Source: JAFLCM01 sp964510955
Lineage (GTDB): Bacteria; Planctomycetota; Phycisphaerae; Phycisphaerales; UBA1924
NCBI GenBank assembly: GCA_964510955.1
Contig: CAZEDW010000032.1
Coordinates: 1 to 50,025 of the forward strand
Reading direction: 5' to 3'
DNA length: 50,025 nt
The first letter of the stretch is position 1. Each line of letters begins with the position of its first letter. This document shows, in pieces, positions 27,159 through 33,927 of this stretch. Under the pieces are notes generated by a model, which saw nothing but the letters and a program-made list of their open reading frames with translations, was not told the origin of the DNA and made no database searches. Made by a program: the position numbers and the translations under genes.

Positions 27159-29207
27159 ATGACCATGGTTGACTCGTATCACCCCGCGCGCCGCGCGCTC
27201 TGGTGTTCCGTTCCCGCCGCGTGCCTGGTGCTGGCCGGTCAGGCCTGGGCCCAGGACGCCAAGGGCGGCGACAAAGCGCCCGCTCCCGCCCGCACGATCA
27301 TCGCCTTTGAGCACGCCTCGTGCGAGACCTTCCTGCACTCCAAGAAGGACGCCGCGCTGCTCGCGGCCCTCAAGCTCGTCCCGGTGCGCATCACCGAGAT
27401 CATGGACACGCCCGGCCTGGGGCCCAACAAGGACGAGGTCCCCGAAGGGATCGTCGACCTGGTCACGCGGGCCCTGACCGGTCCGATGCGCATGGCCGTC
27501 ACCCAGCAGCCGTCGCCCGACGGCGGGCCGATGCCCAAGCTGGGCATGGTGCTCAGCTATCCCGCCAAAGACCAGGACGACGCGAAGCTCATGATGAACC
27601 GCGTCGAGAACATCCGCAACATGGCCGAGCAGCACGGCGGCGGCGTTCACGTCCAGAAGAGCCAGCGCTTCCCCGAGATGAACGCGATCGTCCTGCCGCC
27701 CGGCACACTCCTGTACGGCCCGCGCCAGGGCAAGGACGGCTGGAAGTTCGAGGTGATCTTCGGCAACGTCGCCGACCCGGACGGCGCCATGTGGGATTCG
27801 CTCCCCAAGGCCGCCGGTGGGCAGACCGTCGCGGCGCGCGGCGTGCTTGACTTCTCCGCGGCCACGCCCATCGCCGAGATGCTCGGCGGCATGGCCTCGA
27901 TGTGGATGCCCAACAGCACCGAGTTCATGCAGGGCCTGCGCGAAGCCGGGTTTGTCGGCGACCAGGCCATGAGCGTCGAGATGGTCTGCGGGCACGACAG
28001 CGCCGGCTGCGGCAACACCATCACCGTCCACCGCGCCGGCGCTCACGCCGAGGCGCTGGGGCTGGTGAAGTCAAAGGTCACCGACGCCGATCTCGCGATT
28101 GTGCCCGGCGACAGCGTTTTTGCTCACGTCGCCAAGATCGAGCCGCAGGCGTCCTGGGCGCGCGTGAACAAGCAGTTCGGCGCCATGCCCCAGTTCGCCG
28201 AGGTCCTGGGCCACGTGAACGGCGTGCTGGGCATCGACGTCGAGAAAGACCTGATCAGCACCCTCGGGGGCACCTCGGCCTGCTGCATGTCCGATACCAC
28301 CGGCGGCAACACGCTCTTCAGCGCCGTCGGGTTCTTCGAGATCAAGGATCCCGCCAGGCTCTCGGCGACCATGGACAAGCTCTCGGCCAAGGCCAACGAG
28401 TTCCTCTCGCACCAGATGGCCGAGGGCGGCCCCAAGCCCGGGACCGTTTCCATCACCAGTTGGGTCGAGCCTTCCGGCGCCGCGCAGGGCGTGAAGTTCA
28501 CCGCCCTGCGCTTCCCCGGCCTGCCCGTGCCGCTCGAGCCCACGCTGGCCATGGCCGACCGGTGGCTCGTGGTCGGCTTCAACCCGCAGTCCTGCACCGC
28601 GGCCGCCGGCCACGCGATGAGCGTGAAGGCCTCGGGAGGCAAAGGTGGTCTCGCTGCGAACGCCGCGTTCGCCTCCGCGACGGGTGATCGCATCAAGGAG
28701 GCCACCAGCGTGACGTTCATCGATTCGGCCTCGACGATCCGCGACGGCTACCCGATGCTGCAGATGCTGGGCTCGGCGCTGACCAACTTCGCCCGCTCGC
28801 CGTCGTCGGGCTCGGCGCGCCAGGTTGCCCAGGTGGTCCCGACGCTCGCCGAGCTCAAGGCCGGCGCCAAACCCATCGTGTGGACGACAACGTGGAGCGG
28901 CGACGACCTGGTCATGTCCAGTCGCGGCGACGACTCAATCCTCGTCAACGCCGCCGCGGTGCTCGGCACCGGCGACGTGGGTGAGATGATCTTCGGAGGG
29001 ATTCTTGGCGCCGGCATCGCCGCCGACGCGGCCAAGAAGCACGAGATGCACAGGGGTCACGCCGAGCATCACGAAGGCGCAGACGCCGACGAGGGCGCCG
29101 ACGAGCCCGAGATGGACACCGACGACGCCCCGGAAGCGCCGGAAGCACCGGAAGCCCCCAAGCCCCCCGAGAACCAGAAGCGCCAGCGCCACAAGGCGCC
29201 GATGTAA
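27159..29207 (+). CDS. large exported protein with acidic, His-containing tail
   Basis: This 682-residue protein has a signal peptide (ALWCSVPAACLVLAGQAWA, cleavage after AQA-type site near residue 29). The body alternates helices and strands, with Met-rich patches (MRMAVTQQPSPDGGPMPKLGM, split by my reading) and is unlike any family I know. The last 55 residues are low complexity: KKHEMHRGHAEHHEGADADE followed by Asp/Glu/Ala/Pro repeats, possibly metal binding. I chose ATG 27159 because AGGAG lies about 8 nt upstream; earlier in-frame starts reach into the divergent GT9 gene. It is followed by a terminator at 29233. Confidence 0.8.
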   Translation: MTMVDSYHPARRALWCSVPAACLVLAGQAWAQDAKGGDKAPAPARTIIAFEHASCETFLHSKKDAALLAALKLVPVRITEIMDTPGLGPNKDEVPEGIVDLVTRALTGPMRMAVTQQPSPDGGPMPKLGMVLSYPAKDQDDAKLMMNRVENIRNMAEQHGGGVHVQKSQRFPEMNAIVLPPGTLLYGPRQGKDGWKFEVIFGNVADPDGAMWDSLPKAAGGQTVAARGVLDFSAATPIAEMLGGMASMWMPNSTEFMQGLREAGFVGDQAMSVEMVCGHDSAGCGNTITVHRAGAHAEALGLVKSKVTDADLAIVPGDSVFAHVAKIEPQASWARVNKQFGAMPQFAEVLGHVNGVLGIDVEKDLISTLGGTSACCMSDTTGGNTLFSAVGFFEIKDPARLSATMDKLSAKANEFLSHQMAEGGPKPGTVSITSWVEPSGAAQGVKFTALRFPGLPVPLEPTLAMADRWLVVGFNPQSCTAAAGHAMSVKASGGKGGLAANAAFASATGDRIKEATSVTFIDSASTIRDGYPMLQMLGSALTNFARSPSSGSARQVAQVVPTLAELKAGAKPIVWTTTWSGDDLVMSSRGDDSILVNAAAVLGTGDVGEMIFGGILGAGIAADAAKKHEMHRGHAEHHEGADADEGADEPEMDTDDAPEAPEAPEAPKPPENQKRQRHKAPM

Positions 29208-29232
29208 GACCAGAATCAAACAGCAGCAGCGC

Positions 29233-29264
29233 AAAGCCCGGAGCAGTGCCCCGGGCTTTTTCGT
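29233..29264 (+). terminator. rho-independent terminator of the large exported protein gene
   Basis: AAAGCCCGG (29233-29241) pairs with CCGGGCTTT (29251-29259) around AGCAGTGCC, and the right arm runs into a plus-strand T-tract (TTTTTCG). It lies between convergent genes. Confidence 0.85.
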
Positions 29265-29266
29265 TG

Positions 29267-30097
29267 CTATCCCGGGAACGTGCAACTGGTCCGATCGGTT
29301 TCCCACACCGTGATGGATCGGAGCGATGCGCCCCCGCCCGGGTGCCGGCCAATCGCCTCGGACAGCAGGTCATAGAAGACCCGGGCGATGTTTTCGACCG
29401 ACGGGTTCAGCCCTGCGCCGGGGCCGAACGGAGCGGTGTCGAGGTTCAGGTGCTTGTGGTCGAACGGATCGATGAGGGTCTCGTGTGTGACGCGTTCCAG
29501 GTCGGCCAGCGTGAAGCCCGCCGCGCGATCACCCGAAGCGCCGACCCGGCACGCCACCGCCGGCTCGATCATGTAGTTGTGCCCGTGACCGCTGGGGTTG
29601 TTGCAGCGGCCGAAGATGCGCCGGTTCTCTTCCTCGCTCATCCCCGGGACGTGCAGCCGGTGCGCGGCGGCGAAGTCGAAGCGCTGGCGCAGCACGACGG
29701 TCTGCTTGTCCGCGGCGTTCATCTCCACACTGTAGGTGGGCGTCAGCCGCCATCGGAGCGCCCGGAGTTCGACCGGCAGCGCCGCCGCCAGGGCCCGCAC
29801 CAGCTCTGACATCATTGCGGACGGTTCTATCCGAGGCCGCTCGCTGCACGCCCGGGCGATCAAGGGGATCGCCGAGGCTCGGGCCGCCTTGTCGACGTCC
29901 TTGATGCTGATCAGATACCCCGACGCCGCATCCGGCTCGCCCGCGCAGGCGATATCCAGCTCGTAGTACCTCCCCAGCCCCTGCATGGGCGGCGTGCCCG
30001 CGAAGCCGTTCAGCCCGGTTTCGGGCGTCCCGCCACGGCCGCCCGCCCCGTCTGTGGGGTTGATGCAGAAGCGGACTGTGCGCCGGAGCTCAACCAT
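29267..30097 (-). CDS. two-domain 6-pyruvoyltetrahydropterin synthase family protein
   Basis: This 276-residue protein is about twice the length of a single PTPS/QueD domain. The C-terminal half (about 135-276) has full active-site motifs: FAAAHRLHVPG, CNNPSGHGHNY with C-x5-HGH, and FDHKHLNLDT. The C-x5-HGH spacing and the CNNPxGHGHNY wording match PTPS of the tetrahydrobiopterin type (PTPS-II) rather than QueD (C-x3-HGH). The N-terminal half (about 1-130) looks like a second, degenerate copy without zinc histidines. It would act in the cytoplasm on dihydroneopterin triphosphate. It is convergent to the exported-protein gene, and 84 bp from the glutathione peroxidase start. Sepiapterin-type partners are not in the window. 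Confidence 0.85.
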   Translation of the reverse strand: MVELRRTVRFCINPTDGAGGRGGTPETGLNGFAGTPPMQGLGRYYELDIACAGEPDAASGYLISIKDVDKAARASAIPLIARACSERPRIEPSAMMSELVRALAAALPVELRALRWRLTPTYSVEMNAADKQTVVLRQRFDFAAAHRLHVPGMSEEENRRIFGRCNNPSGHGHNYMIEPAVACRVGASGDRAAGFTLADLERVTHETLIDPFDHKHLNLDTAPFGPGAGLNPSVENIARVFYDLLSEAIGRHPGGGASLRSITVWETDRTSCTFPG

Positions 30098-30181
30098 GAG
30101 GGTGGCGTGACTGTAGGATTGGGGGCGCAGGTTTGCTTGTCGTCCGCCGTTTCAACCGCTTGTATCTATCGAGGTGTCCGT

Positions 30182-30790
30182 ATGTTGAAGACCGCCAGCG
30201 TCGTTCTCGCCGCCTCCGCCGCATTGCTGCTGGGCCTGGCCCCCGGTGACGGGCCGGCGTCCGCCCCCGGCACCAAGCAATCACCGGCCGCTGCCGCCGC
30301 GAGTGCCTATGTCCTGGGCCACACGCTCAAGGACATTGACGGGAAGGAGCAGGACCTGTCCCAGTACAAGGGAAAGGTCGTGCTGATGGTGAACGTCGCC
30401 AGCAAGTGCGGCTACACCCCTCAGTACAAGGGGCTGGAAGCGCTGTACCAGTCGCGGAAAGACAAGGGGCTGGTGATCCTCGGCTTCCCGGCCAACGAGT
30501 TCGGCGGCCAGGAGCCCGGCGACGCCTCGGTGATCAAGCAGACGTGCTTCGAGAAGTACCACGTCAGCTTCCCGATGTTCGACAAGATCGCCGTCAAGGG
30601 CAAGGACCAGCACCCGCTGTACAAGCAGCTCGCCTCCCAGCCCGCGCCCGTCGGCGGCGACCCGAAGTGGAACTTCACCAAGTTCCTGGTCGACCGCTCC
30701 GGTAACGTCGTCGCCCGCTTCGAGCCGGCCACCACCCCCGAGGACCCCAAGCTGGCCGCGAAAATCGACGAGCTGCTGGCCGCCAAGTAG
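30182..30790 (+). CDS. exported glutathione peroxidase (thioredoxin-dependent type)
   Basis: This 202-residue Gpx reduces hydroperoxides. Peroxidatic C76 lies in NVASKCGYTPQY, Q110 in FPANEFGGQEP and W163 in KWNFTKFLVDRSG. C122 (KQTCFEKY) is at the resolving position, so it should be a two-Cys, thioredoxin-dependent enzyme. An N-terminal signal peptide (VVLAASAALLLGLAP) and Pro/Ala linker place it outside the cytoplasm. I chose ATG 30182, with no strong SD (GAGGTGTCCGT). It is divergent from the PTPS gene. The reductant outside the cytoplasm is not apparent from the window. Confidence 0.92.
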   Translation: MLKTASVVLAASAALLLGLAPGDGPASAPGTKQSPAAAAASAYVLGHTLKDIDGKEQDLSQYKGKVVLMVNVASKCGYTPQYKGLEALYQSRKDKGLVILGFPANEFGGQEPGDASVIKQTCFEKYHVSFPMFDKIAVKGKDQHPLYKQLASQPAPVGGDPKWNFTKFLVDRSGNVVARFEPATTPEDPKLAAKIDELLAAK

Positions 30791-30928
30791 CGAGGATCGT
30801 TCACCACCGCTGACGAAGTTCCCGGATCGTCCTGATAACGACCGGATAAACCCGTCCCGTCTCGCGCGGGGTGGCGGGAATTCTCTGGCATTGTTTCAAG
30901 GGCGGGGTAGATTGGTGGTGAGCCTCGC

Positions 30929-31129
30929 ATGAACAAGTCAAGAGATGCCAACTTCCGCGTGGTGGCGGCGCTGCTGCTTGCGTGTGCCGCCGGTCTGTTC
31001 GCCGGGTCCACTGGCTCGAAAGCCGGGACCGACAGCGGCGTGGGCGCCGGCCCGGTCGCGGGTCGTGGGATCCTGATCCCCGCCCGGCTCCGTCTGATGG
31101 TGAAGTTCCGCCCCGCCCAGAGCGCCTGA
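30929..31129 (+). CDS. small exported protein, uncertain
   Basis: This 66-residue protein has a basic start (MNKSRDANFR) and one hydrophobic segment (VVAALLLACAAGLFAGS) like a signal peptide or lipobox (LLLACAAG), then a Gly/Ala-rich tail that ends RLRLMVKFRPAQSA. A -10-like TAGATT lies at 30908-30913. Its size, lack of a clear SD and position between Gpx and the convergent PTPS-III gene leave doubt whether it is a real gene. Confidence 0.45.
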   Translation: MNKSRDANFRVVAALLLACAAGLFAGSTGSKAGTDSGVGAGPVAGRGILIPARLRLMVKFRPAQSA

Positions 31130-31140
31130 TCTTGCCAGCG

Positions 31141-31530
31141 TCAGGCGATCCACGTCGCGGCGCAGCCGGGGGCTTCGGTCAACCTCAACCTTGAAACCCG
31201 CACGCCCCGCTCGCGGTGCGCCTCGGGCATCGCCGCGCGGAGCGCCCGCGCGAGCGTCTCGCCCACGTGGCGGGCCACCAGCTCGGCGGTCGGGTTCACG
31301 CGGTCAAAGGGGTGGCACTGGTTCAGGTTGCGGTTGTGGAACGGTGCGATGATCTCGCGCAGGGCGTTCTCCGCGGCGTGAAAATCGCACACCAGGCCGT
31401 CGGGATCGAGCGCCGCGCCCTCGATGGTGACCGTCACGTGCCAGTCGTGGCCGTGCAGCGGCTCGCGCTCATCGCGGATCGTGATGGCGTGGGCGGCGGA
31501 GAACCGGGTTTCGATCGTGAGTTCGTACAT
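31141..31530 (-). CDS. PTPS-III-like 6-pyruvoyltetrahydropterin synthase homologue (Cys-less)
   Basis: This 129-residue protein is a single PTPS/QueD domain with zinc histidines in RFSAAHAI and LHGHDWHV. In place of the usual catalytic Cys it has Glu, giving REPLHGH, i.e. E-x-x-HGH. That is the motif of PTPS-III, which is known to replace dihydroneopterin aldolase in folate synthesis in some bacteria. I chose ATG 31530; the longer frame adds an unlike Arg/Ser-rich N-terminus. The gene shares the strand with the HicA-like gene, 22 bp downstream of it. QueD itself is less likely because of the missing Cys. Confidence 0.85.
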   Translation of the reverse strand: MYELTIETRFSAAHAITIRDEREPLHGHDWHVTVTIEGAALDPDGLVCDFHAAENALREIIAPFHNRNLNQCHPFDRVNPTAELVARHVGETLARALRAAMPEAHRERGVRVSRLRLTEAPGCAATWIA

Positions 31531-31552
31531 CGCGACGGCGCACCCGATGCGG

Positions 31553-31822
31553 CTACAGCTTGACGGTCTCGGGCGTGACCCCGCACCCTTCAAGGAAATG
31601 TCGGATCTGCATCACCTCGTCCTTGCTGTCCAGCACGCCCGAGTGGGGGATGTGGAAGGTGTGGTCCTTGCCTTGGAGCGTGAACTTCTGGCGACCGCCA
31701 TGCACGAACTCCGTCGTGGCCCCGACCGCCTCGAACAGCTTCACGACATCGCCCCAGTGCAGATTCATGGCGATGGGGTGAGCGAACAGCCGCTCGAGGG
31801 TTTTGGCGTGCTTGTGGCTCAT
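31553..31822 (-). CDS. HicA-like toxin family protein, orphan
   Basis: This 89-residue protein starts MSHKHAKTLERLFAHPI and has the double-stranded RNA-binding-like core LHWGDVVKLFEAVGATTEF, with FTLQGKDHTFHIPHSG and a C-terminal helix. Both match the larger HicA variants that begin with a K-T-L-E stretch. The G-x-H motif of classical HicA toxins reads HGGRQKF here, so the catalytic His is not at its usual place and activity is uncertain. No hicB antitoxin is next to it on either side. It lies 59 bp after the response regulator and before the PTPS-III-like gene on the same strand, so it may be a domesticated or solitary copy. Confidence 0.75.
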   Translation of the reverse strand: MSHKHAKTLERLFAHPIAMNLHWGDVVKLFEAVGATTEFVHGGRQKFTLQGKDHTFHIPHSGVLDSKDEVMQIRHFLEGCGVTPETVKL

Positions 31823-31881
31823 GGCGCTGAGATGGTACGCGGCCGCCGCGCGGCGCTCCACGCCCGTCCTCTCGCGCGACG

Positions 31882-32586
31882 TCAGCCCTTGCCCGCAGGG
31901 ACGTTCTCTCCCAGGCGGTAGCCCACGCCGCGCACCGTCTCGACGACGTCGCCCAACGGGCCCAGTCGCTGGCGAAGCGCTGCGATGTGCACGTCGATGG
32001 CTCGGCTGGAGAGCACCGCGTCCTCGCCGCGCACCGCCGCCACCATCTGGTCGCGCGTCCGCACAAATCCCGGGCGCGACGCGAGGAACGCCAGCAGGCG
32101 GTACTGCGTCAGCGTGAGCTCGACCTCTTCGCCGCGGACCTTGACGACGTGGCGCCCCGAGTCGAGCACCAGGTCGCCGCCGGCGAGCCGCAAGACCGCC
32201 CCCGGCTCGATGTCGTGGCGGCGCAGCACCGCCCGCACCCGCGCCATGAGCACCCTGGGGCTGAACGGCTTGGTGACATAGTCCTCCGCGCCGAGCTCCA
32301 GCCCGACCACCACGTCCGATTCCTCGCCCTTGGCCGTCACCATGATCACGGGGATGTCGCGTGTCGCCGGGTCCCTCTTGAGCTTCCGGCACAGGTTCAG
32401 CCCGTCGAGGTCCGGCAGCATGATGTCCAGCAGCACGCACGCGGGCGGATCGCGCTGGATGGCCGCCAGGGCGGCGGAACCCGACGCCACCACCTTCGGC
32501 GCGTACCCGTCCTTCTCGAGGTGAAACCGGACGAGATTCGAAATGTCCGCGTCGTCCTCGACGATCAGCACGGCCGGGCGCGTCAT
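31882..32586 (-). CDS. OmpR/PhoB-type response regulator, orphan
   Basis: This 234-residue protein has a receiver domain (about 5-115) with acid pocket D11/D12, phospho-acceptor D54 (VLLDIMLPDLDG) and K107 (TKPFSP). A C-terminal winged-helix DNA-binding domain follows (about 125-228; LTLTQYRLLAFLASRPG, then SRAIDVHIAALRQRLG and VRGVGYRL). I chose ATG 32586; the longer frame adds Arg/Ala-rich residues. There is no histidine kinase in the window next to it, so its partner is elsewhere. The HicA-like and PTPS-III genes follow on the same strand. Confidence 0.92.
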   Translation of the reverse strand: MTRPAVLIVEDDADISNLVRFHLEKDGYAPKVVASGSAALAAIQRDPPACVLLDIMLPDLDGLNLCRKLKRDPATRDIPVIMVTAKGEESDVVVGLELGAEDYVTKPFSPRVLMARVRAVLRRHDIEPGAVLRLAGGDLVLDSGRHVVKVRGEEVELTLTQYRLLAFLASRPGFVRTRDQMVAAVRGEDAVLSSRAIDVHIAALRQRLGPLGDVVETVRGVGYRLGENVPAGKG

Positions 32587-32782
32587 CCGAAGGTACCTCC
32601 CGCCTGATGGGCACAATCGGCGGGCCGGAACAACAGCGCCCGCGCGATGCAAAGGGTAAGCAACGGGCGGACTCCGGTCACGCCGCGCTGGTCACTCACG
32701 TGTGAAGATCGCGCGAAGAATCGGGCAGGCTCGACCAGGCGTCCCCGAACCGGCTCTCGGTCCGAGGATTGGCGGGAGGGGC

Positions 32783-33673
32783 CTAGCGGGTGCGCACAGC
32801 CAAATAATCGCACAACTCAAGCAAGGCATCAGCCCCCGAGCCCGCCCCGACGGTCGCGATGGCCTCGTGAGCCACCCGCTGCAGCCGCGTGATCTCGCGG
32901 CGCGACGCCTCGACACCCACGATGCCGGGGTACGTCACCTTGCCCAGCGCCGCGTCCTTGCCGGTCGCCTTGCCGGTATGCTCGGCGGTCTGCTCGACGT
33001 CGAGCAGGTCGTCGACGATCTGGAACATAAGGCCGATCGCCTCGCCGTAGCGCGTGAGCGCGTCAAGCTTGGCGGGAGCGATGATCGCGCCCCCGGACCA
33101 CAGCGCGCAGATCGCGCCCATACGGCACGACGCGCGGATCAGCGCGCCGGTCTTGTTGCGGTGGATGAGCTCCAGACGCTGCAGGTCCGTCAGCCCGTCG
33201 GGCAGTCCGCCGAGGCTGTCGAGAACCTGCCCAACGATCATGGCCGTTGTGCCGCGCCCGATCTCCGCGCTGAGCGCGCCGGCCAGGCCCGCGTCGTCGC
33301 ACCGTTCCGCGAGCACTTGGAAGGCCAGCGTGTTCAGCAGGTCGCCGGCGAGGATCGCCATGGCGTGCCCGTGGGCGACGTGGGTGGTGGGGCGCCCGCG
33401 GCGCAGGTCGTCGTTGTCCAGCGCAGGCAGGTCGTCGTGGACGAGGCTGAACGCGTGGATCATTTCCACAGAAGCGGCGGCGGGAAGGCAACGCACGATC
33501 GCGCTGTCGGGGCCGCCAGCCGCCAGAAAGCTGTGTATCACCAGCACCGGACGCGCCCGCTTGCCGGGGCCGAACAGGGCGTAGCGCGTGGCGGCGTCGA
33601 GATTGCCGGGCAGCCGCAGCGAATCGAGATACGCCGACATGAACGACTCGATCCGGGGGATCGGTTCGCTCAT
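32783..33673 (-). CDS. ispA: polyprenyl diphosphate synthase (farnesyl/geranylgeranyl type)
   Basis: This 296-residue enzyme condenses isopentenyl diphosphate with allylic diphosphates. It has the first aspartate-rich motif DDLPALDNDD, the second QIVDDLLDVEQ, and GPGKRARPVLV near the N-terminus, all in standard order. I chose ATG 33673 (usual IspA length is about 297); GTG 33736 adds a Pro/Thr-rich tail. The residues before DDLPALD (MIHAFSLVH) do not settle chain length, so FPP or GGPP is open. A perfect minus-strand -10 TATAAT lies at 33762-33767. It is a single gene between divergent or distant neighbours. Confidence 0.92.
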   Translation of the reverse strand: MSEPIPRIESFMSAYLDSLRLPGNLDAATRYALFGPGKRARPVLVIHSFLAAGGPDSAIVRCLPAAASVEMIHAFSLVHDDLPALDNDDLRRGRPTTHVAHGHAMAILAGDLLNTLAFQVLAERCDDAGLAGALSAEIGRGTTAMIVGQVLDSLGGLPDGLTDLQRLELIHRNKTGALIRASCRMGAICALWSGGAIIAPAKLDALTRYGEAIGLMFQIVDDLLDVEQTAEHTGKATGKDAALGKVTYPGIVGVEASRREITRLQRVAHEAIATVGAGSGADALLELCDYLAVRTR

Positions 33674-33761
33674 CGAAGCCGGGGCCGGGGTGGAACAGGA
33701 CGGTGGCGTCGGGATCGTTGCGGTGGGGATGGGCACGCTCGTGACTCGGGGTTAGCCCGCG

Positions 33762-33767
33762 ATTATA
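33762..33767 (-). promoter_or_regulatory. -10 box for the polyprenyl synthase gene
   Basis: The minus strand reads TATAAT. A poor -35 (TCTTTG) is 17 bp further upstream. The distance to ATG 33673 is about 88 nt and to the alternative GTG 33736 about 25 nt, so it supports the latter as an option. Confidence 0.5.
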
Positions 33768-33927
33768 GAGGCCGCACGACCTAACAAAGACCTTTCTGGA
33801 GCTTCGCGTGGTCCCATACCGCGAATCCGTGCAAGGCACAGGCCTTCTCAGCACATTTCATTTCAAACGCTCGAGATCGTGGGGTACCTTGAATCGTCCC
33901 CCGCGGTGTGTGAGAGGAGAAGGATCC

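Noticed and set aside
30840..30890. GC-rich imperfect hairpin after the glutathione peroxidase gene
   Set aside because: The stem is interrupted and lacks a T-tract, so a terminator call is not supported.
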